From: Aricia agestis
Taxonomy: Eukaryota > Arthropoda > Insecta > Lepidoptera > Lycaenidae
Direction: 5' to 3'
Assembly: GCF_905147365.1 (NCBI RefSeq)
Contig: NC_056428.1
Location: forward strand, 1,394,001 to 1,458,000
DNA length: 64,000 nt
The translations under genes and the position numbers were made by a program. Positions 23,931 to 34,975 of the stretch are shown here, one piece after another. The notes under the pieces are model-generated. The model worked only from the letters and a program-made list of their open reading frames with translations. It did no database searches and was not told the DNA's origin. Positions within the stretch are counted from its first letter, which is position 1, and every line of letters starts with the position of its first letter.

Positions 23931-24945
23931 CTTATTTTAAAATAGTTTAAATAATAATAAAAAATAATTACTTACTTATTTAATAAAGGTGGTTATTGAT
24001 AAGTAATAACACACGACATTGATATTAAATAAAATGAGATTAACATTAGCATACGAACAATATGCGTCCTTCACCCGGTTACAGCTATTACTCATTATTA
24101 AGGAGCATGATTCACATCTAATCGGGTTAATAAATAAAAGTGACAGTACAGAGGTTATATTTTAATGTATTTTGATTGATAACAACAAAGATAACTCATT
24201 AAGGTTAAGGTTACATTATATTCAGATACTTTGTTAGAAAAAATCCATTTGCGCTGGATATCAAGTATCTATTGTGAATATATTATATTAATAGTTTATG
24301 CTCTGGCCAAAAAGTGGCCAAGTCGAGTTTTTGGATATGGAAAATATTCAAACAGTTCTAAATATTTTGTTGCACGGAAAAAAATAAAAATGTGTGGATA
24401 TCGTAGCTTTTTTGCTCAAGAAGATTTTAGATAAGCATTGCGCTCTACAAGTACAATAAAAGTAAAGGGTTCCTATATTATTATCGTCGTTTTATTTTCT
24501 ACACCTTTTTCAAATTTTCCCGACGCACTGATAATTATTATCATCTTTAAATATAATTATCATGGCAACCTCCAACCGAAATTAAATTAATCCAAATAAC
24601 GCGATGGATCAGCAGCGAGCTATTCTCCCCAAAGGTTGTGTGTAGGCCGGGATTGATGCTGGCTTGTGAAACTAATCTGAGATGAGTAACCGAGGTCAGG
24701 TGAACGCGGGAACAGTGTGCGATGTATTGTGTGTCTAGTTGCCCGATTGTGCTAGGAGGGTTATGATTTTTGAGTATTTTCTTAACGAGCTTCGAATCCC
24801 CTCATTAACAAAAAATACATAATATTATAATGTTACACATAATCACAAACGTCACTCTTATACAAAGTTTAGTCCTTGTCTGCCAATGTACGTCTTCAAC
24901 ACAGTAATATACAGACAGATAAAATCTATAAACATATATTATAAA
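23931..24945. other. AT-rich stretch, nothing recognised
   Basis: No gene supported. A GC-richer patch at 24600-24720 has no clear frame with splice sites. Confidence 0.45.
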
Positions 24946-24949
24946 ATAA

Positions 24950-25443
24950 AGTCGCTTTTTTTCCCTCATGTCCCTTTGTTCCCTTTAATCTTTAAAACTA
25001 CGCAACGGATTTTGATGATTCTTTCAGTGTTAGATAGCCCATTCACCGAGGAAAGCTATAGGCTATATTTTATCACGCTAAGACTAATAGGAGCGAAGAA
25101 ATAGAGGAAAATGTGGAAAAAACGGGGAAAATTATTTGAAAGGCTAACTTGAACGCACTAATCTCAGGAACTACTGGTCCGATTTGAAAAAATATTTCAG
25201 TGTTAGATAGCCCATTTATTGAGGAAGGCTTTATTTTATCACGCTAAGACTAATAGGAGAATGTGGAAAAAAACGGGGGAAATTATTTGAAAGGGCTCAT
25301 CTCGCGAACTACTGGAGCAATTTTTATATTATTTGGCACAGATAAGAAGTAGACCACGTGAAGGATCATAGGCTATCGATTTTAATCATTTTTTCAGTGG
25401 CTATATATTTTATACCCGTGCGACGCCGAGGCGGGTCGCTAGT
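24950..25443. mobile_element. Retroposon with internal about 173-bp repeats
   Basis: Two degenerate direct units, each with 'cagtgttagatagccca', 'tatcacgctaagac', 'taatagga' and 'gtggaaaaa'. They start with CAGTGTTAG at 25025 and 25198. The right border carries GCGACGCCGAGGCGGGTCGC followed by TAGT, typical of lepidopteran retroposon ends. A second member lies at 62815-63461 in the same orientation. Confidence 0.65.
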
Positions 25444-25863
25444 ATTTTATAAGAAGCGGAAAAGTTGTATATTCATAATATACCCTCGAGATCTAGGTCT
25501 TTAACGACTTGATGTATTTTGATTTGTCTTATCCAGGAAAATGGTAAATTCTAGTAAACTAAAAGTACAATAATTTGACTTGACTGTGAATAAAATATTA
25601 AGCTATTATTATTATTTATTACTATCATGATTGTAAAATATTTATTTTTGTTTATACTATTGAAATCCTTCTCCCGTGCTAAGGGTTATTTTTAAAATGT
25701 CAATAAGAGTTTTGCTCAGTACAATTGAAATAAATAATACTGAATCATCTAGATAGTAATAGTATATCGATGGCGAAATATCTTTTACTGCAAAGGTCGC
25801 CAGATAATTGATTACAAAATTACATTGTGAATTACTAATCTATTTACTTTGAATTTACAATAA
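25444..25863. other. AT-rich stretch, nothing recognised
   Basis: No gene or repeat supported. Confidence 0.45.
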
Positions 25864-26541
25864 AGGGTTTCACACACAGAGCAGGTAATGTATATTAATG
25901 TACATTACATCCCGGGATGTACAACTTTAAATTATCAGGTAATGTAATGTATCTTTCCCTATATTTAAATGGTATACGCCCCGCTTGATGCACATTTCAG
26001 CTGCTAAGGTGTTATACAGGCTGTTCTTATTTTTAATGTTGTAATACTATGACCCTTCGAGTTACTTGCTATTAGATTTACTAGATAGTTCATCAGAAGA
26101 TGATTCGGATTGTGATTTTGATGCGCGCATTGTTACATAATGTGCCAAAACAGAACGTTGTGGATTTAAGATATTTGATTGAAAATATAGGCTCTGGGGA
26201 CCAGACTGCCTACAGTACCTGCTGTGAACTGCTGTGCTAAGGTGGCAAGTGGCAACACTGTGTGTATCTGTCTATCATAGACATATAATATAATCACAGA
26301 AATTGTTGAACATCCTCTGAAGAGAAGAGATGTATGGTAATATACAGAAATGTATTGATATGTATTTAGATGTATCAAAATATAAATGTATATTTTCATT
26401 TAGCTCTGTATCTTAAGATACAGAGATACATTATAGCTGTTGTGTGTGGTCTCCTGACGATTTGTATAGAAATATGTATTGAGACATTGTATCATGCTAT
26501 AATATACATCTTTACATTACCTGCTCTGTGTGTGACACTCT
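25864..26541 (+). mobile_element. PIF/Harbinger-type transposon relic
   Basis: Inverted ends: left AGGGTTTCACACACAGAGCA, right (inverse) AGAGTGTCACACACAGAGCA, continuing GGTAATGTA. TAA lies directly outside both ends (25861-25863 and 26542-26544), the 3-bp target duplication typical of PIF/Harbinger. The 678-bp body is too short for a full element (usually about 3 kb with transposase and Myb-like genes), so it is an internally deleted copy. A decayed coding piece lies at 26045-26140. Confidence 0.78.
26045..26140 (+). pseudogene. Decayed N-terminal piece of a Harbinger transposase
   Basis: A 31-codon open stretch inside the relic reads L-L-L-D-L-L-D-S-S-S-E-D-D-S-D and ends at a stop. An acidic Ser/Asp-rich start of this kind is common in Harbinger-type transposases. 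After the stop, another short open piece (V-V-D-L-R-Y-L-I-E-N) follows. The catalytic DDE core is absent. The assignment rests on context more than on the short peptide. Confidence 0.45.
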
Positions 26542-27483
26542 TAAGTGATTGTTAGATTAATTAAACAAAGCACATCACATAAGTTAGTTGACAGATCCTA
26601 TGAAGGAAACTTATAGAGGGAGAAATAAAATAAAACATATCACTATTAATTTGGGGTACAATTTCAAATAAGGATAATTGCTATATTATGTGTTATTGTT
26701 ATCTGACAACTTCCTAATACCGAAGCAATGTACTTTTACCAAAATAGTTGTACAAAAACCCATGTACCACTTGTAAATTGTTTTTGCCATTTCAAATATT
26801 ACCATGGGGAGATGGACAAACATCTCCATCACACGTATTTGGTCATCGTTGAATTTCAGTTCACCTGCCCACGACGAGAAACCAGCGCCTAATATAACTT
26901 CATACATTTTAATGTTACTCCAGCGTTTTTTATTGGAAAGGTGAAATATTTTAATATAGTTATAGTTAAGGATAGAGTTGAGTGTAGTGGATAGGGGGGG
27001 GGATATTATGCTTTTATGTTAGATTTTGATAGAGTTTAAGGTTTTATTATAAAGCTCTACGTTACGCAATTATTCTAGTGTAGTTACAAGCCTCATAATC
27101 TTTTGTTTGACAAAAATTATTTTGATAACTAAATGTTTTGACGTTCTTAGTACACGGCCAATTAATCAGTAGCAGCTAAAATATTGCTAATATCATCTAA
27201 CAACACAGCACCACCTATAATATAATAATTATCTGCGGTAAAGTTAAGTCAGAAAATAGATAATATTTTGAGATATTATAGATCCTTCTCTTTACTATAC
27301 CTTTAGAGTAAACTGCAAAATATGATGATCCCATTTACAGCGCAGAACATTATCGAGGCGGGTACGGTAGCTGGTGTTTGTTCCCACAGGTAATGGATGT
27401 GTAAACTGGAGGCCATTATGGTATGGTATGGATATGGTCTCAGGACCATATCCATAATTATATTTGAAAGCAAAAATAGTAAG
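26542..27483. other. AT-rich stretch, nothing recognised
   Basis: No gene supported. The 73-codon minus frames at 26686-26907 and 27295-27516 have no recognisable domain. The second overlaps the retroposon tail at 27484. Confidence 0.45.
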
Positions 27484-27705
27484 TACTAGACGACACTCGC
27501 AATTTCGTTGCGCCAAAGTACGTTTATCGCGCGGGAACCGTACATTTTTTTAAGATAAAAAATATCCTATGTCCTTTGCCGGGACTCAAAGTATTTCCAT
27601 GACAAACAGTTAAATCGGTTCAGTGGTTTAGGAGTGTAAAGGTAACAGACAGGTAGACGCACTTTCACATTTATAATAATTAATAATAATATTCAGTATG
27701 GATAA
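27484..27705 (+). mobile_element. Retroposon tail, 'gcgcgggaaccgtac' family
   Basis: TACTAGACGACACTCGCAAT, TATCGCGCGGGAACCGTACA, ATATCCTATGTCCTTTGCC, GGGACTCAAAGTATTTCC, ATCGGTTCAGTGG, GTAACAGACAGG and a final ATTCAGTATGGAT, in family order. Confidence 0.75.
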
Positions 27706-27883
27706 ATATTAAACGGCGTATCGAGCCACAACATTTTATATTCAGTTCTGCGCCTGGTTATTTTGATTTTAGTATAATTTTTATTGTAAGTATAGCAAAT
27801 AATATTGGAATTTATTAAATGTTTAATTATTATTATTCACAACAAAACAATTAAAATTAGGAACAGTAAAGTCATTACTTATT

Positions 27884-27926
27884 GCCGAAGAAAATCTTTG
27901 CAGCTTTTGCAAAGATTTTCTTCGGC
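27884..27926. repeat. Perfect 19-bp-arm hairpin
   Basis: GCCGAAGAAAATCTTTGCA is exactly inverted at 27908-27926 after a 5-base loop. The plus-strand transcript would fold into a clean stem-loop. It sits at the left side of the diverged repeat at 27940-28170. Confidence 0.85.
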
Positions 27927-27939
27927 CATTAGTGATTTT

Positions 27940-28170
27940 TGCATAGCTTTTATCGCGGCTTAAAGCCGCGGCGGCCGAACTCAGAAATTCCGTAACGAAA
28001 ATAAATCTAAGTTCTAACACCCCTCTTTCCAACCGGCACAGCGATGCGGCGTTGAAAGCCTTCTACCATCTATCATCTAACGTCATTTCAGTTCGGCAGA
28101 CTTTAGCACGGTGTTTGTGTGCGTGCCACTTGACGTATGCGGATCATAAGTTGATAAAAAATGCTATGCA
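27940..28170 (+). repeat. Diverged repeat, empty counterpart of the SINE site at 31.8 kb
   Basis: Shares 'accggcacagcga', 'gcacggtgtttgtgtgcgtg', 'gacgta' and 'cataagttgataaaaaat' with 31700-32125 in the same order. There, a SINE splits the sequence after GACGTA. Here the sequence runs through without a SINE. Confidence 0.6.
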
Positions 28171-28189
28171 ATATTGCTATATTGTAGAG

Positions 28190-28825
28190 ATGTGCCGATC
28201 ATGACTTTGGCCGACTAGCCGATAAGTTGCAAAGAAGCCGACTAATCGGCCGACTAGTCGGCCAAGCCGATCATGGTTTCGGAAGTTTCCGTAACACTTT
28301 TTTACTGCTGTTTCGCGGGTAAGTCGCACACGCCGCTTGCAAACGTGTCGAATCGTGTTATGTTTAGGTACTTCGCGTACGTTACTTTATTTTGTTTCTA
28401 TCATACAGTTGGTGATTTTCATTAAATACCTATTTCATGTACATGAAATCTAGATTTAATAATACATAGTACTTAATTTGTTGTTAAGATTATAATATTT
28501 ACAAAAATAATTTCTTTACTAGCAAGTAATTTCAGAAACACTTCATTTAATTTTAAAATGTGTAACACTTATCAAGTGTTATACTTAAACACATTATAAA
28601 TAATAATCAAGGTTTTTCTTTAATGTAATTTCAATAATAGCAAAAAAAGTAAAGAGCCGATTAGTCGGCGCTTTTTGCCGACTATTCGCCGACTACAAAA
28701 GTGGCCGGATAGTCGGCTTTACCGACTAGTCGTCGACTACAAAAGTGGCCGGATAGTCGGCTTTACCGACTAGTCGTCGACTACAAAAGTGGCCGGATAG
28801 TCGGCTTTACCGACTAGTCGTCGTA
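28190..28825. repeat. CCGACTAGTCGG-rich element with 44-bp triplication
   Basis: The left part begins AGATGTGCCGATCATGAC, then GCCGACTAATCGGCCGACTA and GTCGGCC. The right part (28655-28822) repeats GGCCGGATAGTCGGC words. Three exactly identical 44-bp units lie at 28691-28734, 28735-28778 and 28779-28822. The left end looks like a DNA-transposon end, but no inverted partner is found. Confidence 0.65.
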
Positions 28826-29264
28826 TAACTTTGACCTCGAGTTATCAACTTACCGTTTACATAAGGTCAAATAAAGTAAAGTAAACTGTCAGTCCAATAA
28901 ACGAATAAAGTTGAGTGCGATTTGGAGTGCTGGCAACACAAGCCATTAGGTCGGGGCTGTTTACTCGCGGTTCAAGTCTCCGCAAATATGGGAGCATGGA
29001 GTTCAAATTCAAAATTGGAATGATTTATTTTTTAACCAACTTAAGGAGGAGGTTCAATGTTCGGTTGTATTTATTTTTTGGATGACTTCTAGTAGCCAGC
29101 ATTTTTGAATATTTGTTGAGTAAAAAACCTTACGGCAGCTATCAGGGAGTTGTTGGTGTATCTTTCGTTTATCTACTAAAATCGTTTAGTTTTTTTACTT
29201 ATGTATGCATCTCAGATATAATATATTTGGATTTGCATTAAGAAAGAGAAGACTTGATTATATT
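28826..29264. other. Spacer, one 'aggaggaggttcaa' fragment
   Basis: No gene. TTTTTAACCAACTTAAGGAG at 29028 is a weak inverted match to the cctcctcc family. Confidence 0.4.
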
Positions 29265-29501
29265 TGAAGACTTGAGTGGAAGAACAGGGTAAATAAGAGT
29301 TAAAATTCCCATTTTTTTTGAGAAATTGAGGATTTACGACCGAAATAATGATTTAAAATTAAAATCTGTGGATTTTGTGTGTAGTCAGATATATTAGTCA
29401 AATGATGAAGTAGATAAGATACAAAAATATAGGAAGAAAAATGAGTAACTGTCCTCATTTTATAAAATGTTACTTATGTGGTTCTTCCACTCACGTCTTC
29501 A
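29265..29501. mobile_element. MITE, GAAGACGTGAGTGGA family
   Basis: The left end TGAAGACTTGAGTGGAAGAA and the right end (inverse) TGAAGACGTGAGTGGAAGAA differ by one base. The interior of 237 bp is AT-rich with no coding sequence. Related ends lie at 5612 and at the borders of 4013-4367. Confidence 0.72.
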
Positions 29502-29835
29502 TTTTAACAAAGATGACAGCAATAACCAAAGTGACATAAGCGGGTCTTATGAATAATACCAAACCAAAAACATAGATAAAAGCTTCCTTTCAATAGTCAC
29601 TGGTCATAGTAATAACATTGATAAAGCTGCGTTTACACTGATACAGCGATCGGCGATCGAATACAAATGCGTGAGTAATGTTCCCCGTACGCATTTGCAG
29701 GTCGTGATAGAAATCTCACCGGCCCACATACATTTACATCTAATGCACCACGATTGTACATGCATGTCAATCATTGCTCATCATCATCCTTATTATTTGT
29801 TGTTAAACTCCTACCATATCATCCATATACATATA
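29502..29835. other. Spacer, nothing recognised
   Basis: No gene is supported; the 75-codon frame starting at 29671 runs into the fold-back arm. Confidence 0.4.
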
Positions 29836-30447
29836 TACAATGTGTCCCGACACCGGTGTCCGATCTTTAAATGTCATGATCTATGGCATATTTTATAGAC
29901 AAATTGGCTCTCAAATTTTTTCTCTCTCTCACGGTTGTAAAATGGCAGCCATTTTAGTTTTTTCCAGGCTTTCACACTAATCTGACCAGTACTTCTCATG
30001 TAAATATCCTATGAAGATAAAAAAGGTCTCATTTGATAGCTAAACTTGTGGACTACGCTCCCACAGGCAATATGTTATAAATTTCGTTTGGTTGACACAC
30101 AAATATACCCTTATACTAATTATATATATAATTTACTCTCTACTTCCTTAATCTCTTTTTTTTTCCTATACTAAATTATTCATCTGTGGTCACCGCTGTT
30201 GGTTCTACATTTAGTAAATATTATAATTGCATACTTTACTAATATTCATGTAAGACTGTTTGGAGACCCCAATATACGAAAATAAATAAATAAATAGATT
30301 AGTGTGAAAGCCTGGGAAAAACTAAAATGGCTGCCATTTTATAACCGTGAGAGAGAGAAAAAATTTGAGGGTCACTTTGTCGATAAAATATGCCATAGAT
30401 CATGACATTAATGTCATGATCGGACACCGGTGTCGGGACACATTGTA
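29836..30447. mobile_element. Long fold-back element (612 bp, arms about 148 bp)
   Basis: TACAATGTGTCCCGACACCG at the left is inverted at the right end. The arms 29836-29982 and 30297-30447 remain complementary with few mismatches, through a CTCTCTCTC patch and AAAATGGCAGCCATTTTA, a nested palindrome. TA outside both ends fits a TA target duplication. The 314-bp spacer includes AAATAAATAAATA and has no gene. Confidence 0.85.
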
Positions 30448-31415
30448 TAGTTTTTACTACTTTAAAAATTAGTTGCCAAGAGTACAAAAAATGTTAACTG
30501 GCAATATTTTCTAAAGTTTCTTGCAAAAATCAATTGCAATAAAAGAACAAGAAGAGCTTTTCGTTTTTCTTTCTTTCCTCAGTAGCCTTTACTGTGCAGA
30601 AAAATGTGCGGTATACTAAATAATGCACAGCGCACACCAAAATCTCTTCATATTATCAAATGAAGTCTTTTCATGCACATGGATGAAAAAAAAAATTCCC
30701 TAAAGGGAAACAAATCTTAACTTTGTGCTTCTGTCATCAGTTTAATGGTACGAGTATTATTTGCTGAGCGATTGCACTCAGTTCTGCTTCATCTGTACCC
30801 AGGGTTGCCAGCTGTTTGTTACATACATTGTATGAGAAACCTTATACCTATTGCTTATTTGTGTATCACTTGTTTTCTTCATAACTTATTCCTTAAACGT
30901 AAACCAGTTAGGGTTTTTTTTGTTTGTAACAAGAGCTGAAAATATAAATCATAATTATTGTACATACACAATTTCCATTGCTGCATAATCTTACGTACAT
31001 AATATAATTTAATGTCTGTCTGTTTCATATTATTTAATGTAAATATTATATCTTATATCTTCCGTTGTACTCGAAGTATTCATAATATACAGATCAACTT
31101 TTATATTACTTATTAGATTCAGCGATTTAATCGCGAAAACTAACACAATAATATGGATACTCGATATTAGTGTTGTTAATCTCAACATAATTTTCTTGAA
31201 AAGGCTCTGAAATTTCTGATGTAAGAAAATTAACTACAGATAAAAATAAAAAAATGCACTCTTTTAACGCTAGCTTGCCCATAAAAAGGATGTTTATTTT
31301 TCAGTTTGCAAATTATTTTTCTGCCTAAAGATCTTTATAATGTATCTTTTACATATTTATTATAGTAGTATAGTATAGTCTATTGTTGATAATTTGACAC
31401 CTTTTTATACTATAG
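30448..31415. other. AT-rich stretch, nothing recognised
   Basis: No gene or repeat supported; the 64-codon frame at 30745-30939 is not convincing. Confidence 0.45.
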
Positions 31416-31480
31416 TAGAAGCTCTCAGCGACCCTATTCACCCTATGGGCTATGAGTCACGACGCGCCAGGTCAAATTTC
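31416..31480 (+). CDS. Weak candidate exon with GTAAGT donor
   Basis: TTTTTATACTATAG precedes 65 bp that are open in one frame (E-A-L-S-D-P-I-H-P-M-G-Y-E then R-R-A-R-S-N-F) and end at a strong donor (ATTTC|GTAAGT). The other two frames have stops. A shorter version could start after CTCTCAG at 31428. The piece is GC-richer than its left flank. No family is recognised, and short open stretches of this size arise by chance, so this is tentative. Confidence 0.22.
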
Positions 31481-31699
31481 GTAAGTCAACCTCCCGACGG
31501 CGCCCACGCGACTCCAGATACCGACTCAATGAGATTATAACAAAAGTAAATTAATCAAGTGAGTCATCCGCCATTGTTTACATTAGGCCTTACATCAAGG
31601 ATTCCTTAAGTGGGTTCCGTAAAATTGGGCCTAGAGGCTCTGCCTTTATGGGCTTTGCAATAGCTTTAAGGGTGGCGACCGAATCAAGTAATTCGGAAA

Positions 31700-32125
31700 C
31701 GAATAAACCTAACACTGCGACCGGCACAGCGACGCGGGCTGCGGCGTAGCCAGACTTCAGCACGATGTTTGTGTGCGTGCGACAAGACGTATTTTTATGA
31801 AATAAGGGGGCAAACGAGCAAACGGGTCACCTGATGGAAAGCAACTTCCGTCGCCCATGGACACTCGCAGCATCAGAAGAGCTGCAGGTGCGTTGCCGGT
31901 CTTTTAAGAGGGAAGTAATAGGAGAGGGTAGGGAAGGGAAAAGGGTAGGGGATTGGGCCTCCGGTAAACTCACTCACTCGGGGAAACACAGCGCGAGCGC
32001 TGTTTCACGCCGGTTTTCTGTGAGCCCGTGGTATTTCTCCGATCGAGCCGGCCCATTCGTACCGAAGCATGGCTCTTCCACGGTATGCGAATTTTATTAT
32101 AATTGCATAAGTTGATAAAAAATAC
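31700..32125 (+). repeat. Diverged repeat split by a SINE
   Basis: Homologous to 28030-28165 (see there). The outer parts are 31700-31792 and 32083-32125, and the SINE lies between. Confidence 0.6.
31793..32082 (+). mobile_element. SINE, 'ggcaaacgagc' family, subtype A
   Basis: GGGGGCAAACGAGCAAACGG, GTCACCTGATGGAAAGCAAC, CATGGACACTCGCAGC, AGAGCTGCAGGTGCGTTGCC, a GGGAAGGG purine patch, GGGCCTCCGGTAAACTCAC, CGCGAGCGCTGTTTCACGCC and GAAGCATGGCTCTTCCACG. No A or B box is evident in this family, so its promoter is unclear. The 93-codon frame here is not a gene. Confidence 0.85.
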
Positions 32126-33060
32126 GTATTTTTACAGAAATAATTAGTTCTTAATTTTATAACATTTCATTAATAATTGCCACGTCATTTAATATGGCAG
32201 TGTAGATGAAAATACACACTAGTAAAAAACAGAAAACTTGTATAATAGTTAGATTCCGAATGTTTGGGGATAAAAGGGCATAAGGACTCTCTCTCTGATC
32301 TATCTTGTTATTTTACAGGTAAAAAAGGATTTTAGTTGTGTCCATTCTTCTGCTGCATACCGCAAACACATGGAAGAAGAAAAGAAATAATATTTAAATA
32401 CAAGTCCTGTTAATATATTTTATTTATGTGCTAAATATACGTGAACTCAAGTCTATATTATGTTGTGTGCTCGTTATGTTCATAATATAAGCAGGACTCA
32501 AAATATTTTAGATAACAAATTTCATAAAAATAAGTTTCGATTTTTAGACGTGACAATTTATATTATTATGCGTACCTATTGCTTGTTTTCCTCATAACTT
32601 CTTCATTAACTCAATCATCATAATATCATTATCATCACTATCATATTATCAAGAGTACAGGCATACTATCGCATTTATAATACTAGTAAGAATCCGAGCG
32701 TTGATTGTAACAAAGGATACTAAAGTTGCATCTAACATTTAAGATCACATTTTAATCAAATAATGTAAATGCTAAACAAATAGCGATGTTTTATTGTTCG
32801 CTGCACGTAGGCTTGAGATAATACGGCCTTATAATCTGAATCATATCCATAACATAATCCGATATTTCAAATGAGTACACTATAAATAATAATGCCAATA
32901 AATCCAACAATCATTTACGGTTGCCCACATAGACTGTGGACTTAACCGTCTATTATTTGAGATCATGGATCCGTTATTTATAACAATAACAATCTAAATA
33001 CTTGTGTAATATTTATTGTTAGGAATCAGTAAAAATAAATTAATGTTTTATAGTGACATT
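32126..33060. other. AT-rich stretch, nothing recognised
   Basis: No gene or repeat supported. Confidence 0.45.
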
Positions 33061-33061
33061 T

Positions 33062-33285
33062 CATACATACTTTACCAATATTACTATCAACGTGAAAATG
33101 TGGGTCTGATCCACCTTTGTACGCTTAAATTGTTTAACTGATAATTTAATAGATAAAATTTTGGTATAGAAATATGTACCTGGAATTCCAGGAAATGATT
33201 TGGTTTGGTTTTTAGCCTGGAAAATGTATGGTTCTCGCGCGATAAACGTATAACATAACGACGTTGCGCGTAGCATCTATTAATA
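33062..33285 (-). mobile_element. Retroposon tail, 'gcgcgggaaccgtac' family (diverged)
   Basis: The minus strand reads AGATGCTACGCGCAACGTCG, TTTATCGCGCGAGAACCATA, CCTGGAATTCCAGG, TATACCAAAATTTTAT. It is older than the copies at 22181 and 27484. Confidence 0.6.
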
Positions 33286-33705
33286 TTTAGGTACAGTTTC
33301 CTCGTTTATGTATTTGATATAAGTAGGACTTATGTTAAAAGTTTACGTGGTCGCACCGAACGTGGGTCTCTGAGGGAGGAGACGGTACCGCGAAGGCTGC
33401 AGTGAATGTGCAAAGGTTAAGTTCACATGTACATTTAATTCGGCTCCGACCTTAGATTGATTGAATATCATTACGATGATCTTATCAAAATAATTTAATT
33501 ATAAGACAATAGTGATTTCTTGGAGGACGAAAGCGATAGCTTTATAGAGGTGTCCTGACACAATTTTTTTTTTGTACTCCTTAGACCAAAGTTAGCCAAA
33601 TCGCTTCTTATTTTTATTGAGTTTCAATTTCCATATTTTATTATCTTTTGTAGATTCAACAATAATATTTTCAATAAAAATTATTATTATTGGCTTAAAA
33701 ATTTA
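33286..33705. other. Spacer, nothing recognised
   Basis: No gene. GAGGTGTCCTGACAC near 33548 recalls the repeat at 36430 but is too short to assign. Confidence 0.4.
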
Positions 33706-33707
33706 TA

Positions 33708-34007
33708 CAGGGTGCAATTAAACCTTCCTGCCAAATTTTTTCCAGTTCAAAATCGTTGCAGAACGGTCACTCGTGGCGCGGGGGAATGAGCGGTGGTAAC
33801 GCGGGGGGAGGCGCGCTCGCGGGGTCACATCACGCGCCGCAACGCATCGTGTCCATTAATTGTAGTGTTTTTTAGGATAACTTTCGGAAGCTATTTCTCA
33901 ACATTTTAGTACTGAGTAATTATAAAAGAAAAAATATGTGTATTTTTATTTTTAACATGGATCAATATACATATCAAAATTTGACAGGAAGTTTTAATTG
34001 CAACCTG
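33708..34007. mobile_element. Tc1/mariner-type MITE with GC-rich core
   Basis: Ends: CAGGGTGCAATTAAAC at left, and (inverse) CAGGTTGCAATTAAAA at right; the similarity continues CTTCCTG.CAAATTTT to about 34 bp. TA lies outside both ends (33706-33707 and 34008-34009), the Tc1/mariner target duplication. The 300-bp element has an AT-rich shell and a core at 33765-33850 rich in GCGCG and GGGGG words. It has no transposase. Confidence 0.82.
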
Positions 34008-34975
34008 TACACAATGAACCATAATTTTCCTGTTTTTTTGCATTGTGATTGCCATTTTCATTTCATGATTTCAACAGAAAAGTAAATGTTGACAGAAACT
34101 TCGTTACCGCGAAAATATTTTTTTATCTGATTGAGCAAATATATTTTTATTCCATTGAAACTAATGTTGTTCCCGGAGAGCATATCGGTTCAGTGGTTTG
34201 AGCGTGAAAATAGAAGCGGTTTTACTGTAACATACTTTAAATTGGAAATAATTAATTTCTTACTAAGTAATATAAGACTAGTAACTTAACCTTACACTAC
34301 CTTCAAGCGCGCTCATCAGCATATTTACTCAGTGTGTTGTTCCATACCGTATGTAATGCGATATATGGTGTGTTTGTCTGTTTGTAGAGAAATCCAGGCT
34401 AATCGAAACCCCGATAATTAGTATGTGGGATTATTTCGATCACGTAAACGAGAAAAATCCCGAGAAGCGTTCGTTTGTTTGTGTAATGAGAGAAATGGGC
34501 AGGCGTTAGATTGTTTGAGTTGCGTGGATCATAGTGTAGTCACAATGTTCAGTAGGCTAACCATTCTCAAAATGTTCTCCAAGAAGCACAGCGGCTCCGC
34601 AGAGGCTCTGCGAGCGATACATAAAAAATTTGATTTTAGAAATGTCATAGTACACCAGCGTGGAGATAATTCATTCGAAGACAATACATTCATTTATTTG
34701 GGGGATCAATAAAAAAAGTTCCGCCTTCTTAAAAGAGTTGTGCCACTAAAATTTGAGAACCGCTGAATCTCCATATTTAACTCTCTAAGTCAAAGATACA
34801 CGCAATAATCGGATGACTTAAAATGTGTTTTAGACTCTGTTAAAATATTGTTTTGAACATGGATAGTACCCTGTATTAACTTGATTATAAAATGAATTAC
34901 TGTAAAAGTCTTCAAAATGATGACATTATTATAATATTATGTTTTAACGTAATTTTGTAAATTGTTATGAATATA
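34008..34975. other. Stretch with one unconvincing 95-codon frame
   Basis: The frame at 34425-34712 holds a GC-richer centre (about 34545-34622) whose translation includes M-F-S-K-K-H-S-G-S-A-E-A-L-R-A-I. No splice donor of quality follows it and both ends look random, so no gene is called. The rest is AT-rich. Confidence 0.35.

Noticed and set aside
24603..24640. ATG start (M-D-Q-Q-R-A-I-L-P-K) followed by a GT
   Set aside because: Donor is weak (GTTGTG) and the frame ends after 13 codons.
34425..34712. 95-codon frame with M-F-S-K-K-H-S-G-S-A-E core
   Set aside because: Core looks coding, but no good donor or acceptor frames it and both flanks look random; kept only as a note.
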